DNA from: Methanosarcina sp.
GTDB lineage: Archaea; Halobacteriota; Methanosarcinia; Methanosarcinales; Methanosarcinaceae
NCBI GenBank assembly: GCA_017883485.1
Contig: JADGNM010000153.1
Span: 1 to 6,479, forward strand
Reading direction: 5' to 3'
DNA: 6,479 nt
The notes under the pieces were generated by a model. The model ran no database searches. It was given only the letters and a program-made list of their open reading frames with translations, and was not told the origin of the DNA. Each line of letters opens with the position of its first letter. Positions within the stretch are counted from its first letter, which is position 1. The translations under genes were made by a program, and so were the position numbers. Below are positions 6,056-6,479 of this stretch, one piece after another.

Positions 6056-6232
6056 ATGTATAATAATCTCACAGAAGAAGGGTTGCGTGCGCAAGCGATG
6101 CAATTACAAAGGGAAATAAATGATCTTGAGACTGAATATGCACGGATTGCTATTCAAATTCACAATAAAAGGGAAATGCTCAATCGAATATCCGATTTGC
6201 TCGAAATAAAAGGTACCACAATTTTACAATGA
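6056..6232 (+). CDS. 58-residue coiled-coil micro-protein
   Basis: This small frame starts at ATG 6056, 9 nt after GGGGAT (6041-6046). Residues 10-49 show an unbroken heptad: position a is L10, L17, L24, I31, K38, I45 and position d is A14, I21, Y28, I35, L42, L49. The remaining positions are mostly charged or polar (E, R, Q, N, K, D). That predicts one long amphipathic helix forming a two- or three-stranded coiled coil. There is no signal peptide, membrane segment or cysteine, so it is probably cytosolic. The heptad regularity argues that this is a real protein. It is divergent from the hyuA-like operon and has no partner gene in the window. No family was recognised, and the function is unknown; an adaptor or oligomerisation peptide would fit. 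Confidence 0.6.
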   Translation: MYNNLTEEGLRAQAMQLQREINDLETEYARIAIQIHNKREMLNRISDLLEIKGTTILQ

Positions 6233-6366
6233 CAGAAATGTTCAGGAGCTTTCAAAGGCTAACAGTTTCTCCCTATTCTGAGGAAAATTTGAATAAAGAT
6301 GTAATTTTCAGAAAGAGTATAGTTATTTCTAATTTTTCTTACCTTGTATTTCGCGGGAGCTCTTAA
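6229..6366 (+). CDS. Doubtful 45-codon frame overlapping the coiled-coil gene by 4 nt
   Basis: An ATG at 6229 overlaps the TGA of the coiled-coil gene as ATGA, and 45 codons follow to a TAA at 6364-6366. The predicted peptide begins MTEMFRSFQRL and ends YLVFRGSS; it is basic with a mildly hydrophobic C-terminal third (IVISNFSYLV) and matches nothing I recognise. No ribosome-binding site lies close upstream, so expression would depend on coupling. A possible terminator hairpin (6276-6313) lies inside it, which counts against it. Treat as hypothetical. Confidence 0.22.
   Translation: MTEMFRSFQRLTVSPYSEENLNKDVIFRKSIVISNFSYLVFRGSS
6276..6340 (+). terminator. Hairpin plus T-rich tail, possible terminator of the coiled-coil gene
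   Basis: TTCTG (6276-6280) and AAAATT (6284-6289) pair with AATTTT (6303-6308) and CAGAA (6309-6313), giving an 11-bp stem with a 3-nt AGG bulge and a 13-nt loop. A T-rich segment (TTATTTCTAATTTTTCTT) follows at about 6323-6340. This would end transcription about 45-110 nt after the coiled-coil stop codon. Confidence 0.35.
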
Positions 6367-6479
6367 TTTAATGAGTACATTTAGCTTGACTATGTCACAT
6401 TACCAAGTAAAGCATCATCATTGACCTCATACGCCAAATATTATCTTTGCAGTGAAATCGATGACAGCTATTGGAGTAA

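Noticed and set aside
6371..6479. Plus-strand reading MSTFSLTMSHYQ... that continues after a TGA at 6422-6424 to the window edge, and an open minus-strand frame from the edge
   Set aside because: It could be a degraded gene or transposase remnant, but the fragments are too short to recognise and lack flanking repeats. An ATG at 6461 open to the edge is equally unprovable.
1..6479. CRISPR array, tRNA, rRNA, insertion-sequence ends or attachment sites
   Set aside because: No regularly spaced identical repeats, no tRNA cloverleaf or rRNA-like sequence, and no terminal inverted repeats with target duplications were seen.

Overview
The window looks like chromosomal DNA of a methanogenic archaeon, most likely Methanosarcina or a close relative. 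The grounds are an archaeal-type histone-deacetylase-like amidohydrolase next to a HyuA-type ATPase, a secreted Asn-rich NosD-like beta-helix protein, GGAGG ribosome-binding sites, a 4-nt ATGA gene overlap, moderate-GC genes separated by long very AT-rich spacers, and T-tract rather than strong hairpin gene ends. This genus call is an inference; no marker gene is present.

Layout. (1) 43-1728, minus strand: a secreted right-handed parallel beta-helix protein of about 18 coils. Its signal peptide is encoded only if translation starts at an ATA codon placed exactly where an ATG is expected behind a perfect GGAGG. A small stem-loop (8-29) follows the gene. (2) 1741-2227: an AT-rich spacer with candidate promoter elements for the beta-helix gene, two interleaved inverted repeats, and a T8 tract that probably ends the next operon. 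(3) 2228-5427, minus strand: a two-gene operon. The upstream gene encodes a 570-residue hydantoinase/oxoprolinase (HyuA-like) ATPase. Its stop overlaps by 4 nt the start of a 496-residue class II histone-deacetylase/acetylpolyamine-amidohydrolase-like enzyme that keeps all catalytic residues and carries a C-terminal four-cysteine zinc ribbon. (4) 5428-6055: about 630 bp without a gene, containing a consensus TATA box abutting a perfect palindrome, a possible folded element, and a leader inverted repeat. (5) 6056-6232, plus strand: a 58-residue coiled-coil micro-protein with an unbroken heptad pattern, followed by an ATGA-overlapping 45-codon frame of doubtful status and a possible terminator. 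(6) 6367-6479: nothing identified.

How the genes relate. The HyuA-like and HDAC-like enzymes are clearly co-transcribed and probably translationally coupled. Both families act on amide-type C-N bonds, one by ATP-driven opening of a cyclic amide and the other by Zn-dependent deacylation, so a shared small-molecule pathway is plausible but the substrate is unknown. The beta-helix gene and the small coiled-coil gene appear to be independent transcription units.
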